Assembly (NCBI GenBank): GCA_021780625.1
Contig: JAJXYI010000597.1
Location: 1-12,563, forward strand
Direction of reading: 5' to 3'
Length of the DNA stretch: 12,563 nt
Source: a bacterium
GTDB taxonomy: Bacteria > Verrucomicrobiota > Verrucomicrobiae > Opitutales > Opitutaceae
Made by a program: the position numbers and the translations under genes. This document shows positions 12,186-12,563 of this stretch, piece after piece (position 1 is the stretch's first letter; each line of letters begins with the position of its first letter). The notes below the pieces were generated by a model. It made no database searches and was not told the origin of the DNA. It was given only the letters and a program-made list of their open reading frames with translations.

Positions 12186-12563
12186 ATGGCGCTTGCCGAC
12201 TTCGGTTGGGATGAGTTTTTCTCAAAAGCGTTCGAGCGCTTCGAACGCGAGGGACTGCGGCCGGCCCGGGTCATCTGCGAATTGAAACACGCCTACGCAC
12301 TCGCCACGGGCGAGGACGAGGTGCTCGGCGAGTGTCGCGGGCGCCTGCTTCATGAAGCGGGCTCGCGCGCGGATCTCCCCGCCGTGGGCGACTGGGTGGC
12401 GATTCGCCCGCGTTCGACCGATGCGAACCGGCACGACATACTCGCGGTGCTCCCGCGCAGGACGAGCTTCTCCCGACGTGCGGCGGGCGAACATGGTCAC
12501 GAGCAGGTGGTGGCGGCCAATGCCGACGCGCTGCTGATCCTCGTGAGCCTCGAGCGCGAACCG
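12186..12563 (+). CDS. rsgA: RsgA, small-ribosomal-subunit biogenesis GTPase (5' part, runs off the window)
   Basis: The first 126 codons of a circularly permuted GTPase that checks late 30S subunit maturation. The frame stays open to the window edge. Visible is the N-terminal OB-fold domain: ATGEDEVLGECRGRLLHEAG (about 41-60), the AVGDWVAIRPR motif and RRTSFSRRAAGEHGHEQVVAANADALLILVSL (about 92-123). The ending QVVAANAD-LLILVSL marks entry into the G domain, where the permuted G4 motif precedes G1; the G motifs and the C-terminal zinc site lie beyond the window. The extra N-terminal stretch LADFGWDEFFSKAFERFE is usual for one subgroup. Start is ATG 12186, 6 bases after yhbY. Confidence 0.92.
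   Translation, partial: MALADFGWDEFFSKAFERFEREGLRPARVICELKHAYALATGEDEVLGECRGRLLHEAGSRADLPAVGDWVAIRPRSTDANRHDILAVLPRRTSFSRRAAGEHGHEQVVAANADALLILVSLEREP

Noticed and set aside
1..12563. CRISPR array, tRNA or rRNA genes
   Set aside because: No regularly spaced repeats with unique spacers, no cloverleaf pattern and no rRNA-like conserved stretch were seen.

Overview
The window is GC-rich bacterial chromosome with dense, mostly minus-strand genes, short intergenic gaps and few recognisable Shine-Dalgarno motifs. Housekeeping genes (rsuA, yhbY, rsgA), intergenic palindromes and a REP-associated tyrosine transposase fit a Verrucomicrobiota-type (Opitutaceae-like) or other high-GC Gram-negative genome. 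That placement is an impression from protein style and repeats, not a demonstrated assignment. I see no tRNA, rRNA, CRISPR array or phage gene.

Layout from left to right. (1) 170-772 (+): a YdeI/DUF1801 family protein. (2) 773-1309: a gene-free stretch of palindromes and short repeats that forms the left flank of a RAYT-type transposase (1310-2278, -). A 10-bp inverted repeat, AGGGACAGGC, brackets the transposase at 1045 and 2341. (3) 2407-5525 (-): a TetR regulator, a polytopic membrane protein whose start overlaps the TetR stop, and a class III CoA-transferase whose domain order looks permuted. Copies of AAAACAG occur upstream of both the regulator and the CoA-transferase. (4) 5526-5708: a spacer with two adjacent hairpins that both have a GGA triloop, resembling a REP doublet. 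(5) 5709-9543 (-): a zinc-type gene set, read as ZnuA-like zinc-binding protein, then a COG0523/CobW GTPase with a His-rich metal-binding tract, then a WD40 beta-propeller, then a 96-aa protein with a CLDPGCP motif. No znuB or znuC is present. (6) 9633-10352 (+): an RsuA-type 16S rRNA pseudouridine synthase. (7) 10562-11674 (-): an enolase-superfamily (mandelate racemase subgroup) sugar-acid dehydratase or racemase. (8) 11874 to the window end (+): yhbY and the start of rsgA, 6 bp apart, both ribosome-assembly factors.

How the genes work together. The most coherent unit is ZnuA-CobW-WD40-small protein. A periplasmic metal-binding protein and a cytoplasmic metallochaperone GTPase suggest zinc acquisition and allocation. 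The WD40 protein and the small Cys protein are uncharacterised partners and are the best candidates here for something undescribed. The 204-bp gap between znuA and the GTPase gene holds a perfect 9-bp-arm palindrome and a 98-bp foldable block, so the GTPase gene may have its own control. The plus-strand genes at the right end all serve ribosome maturation. The left third carries the mobile and repeat component.
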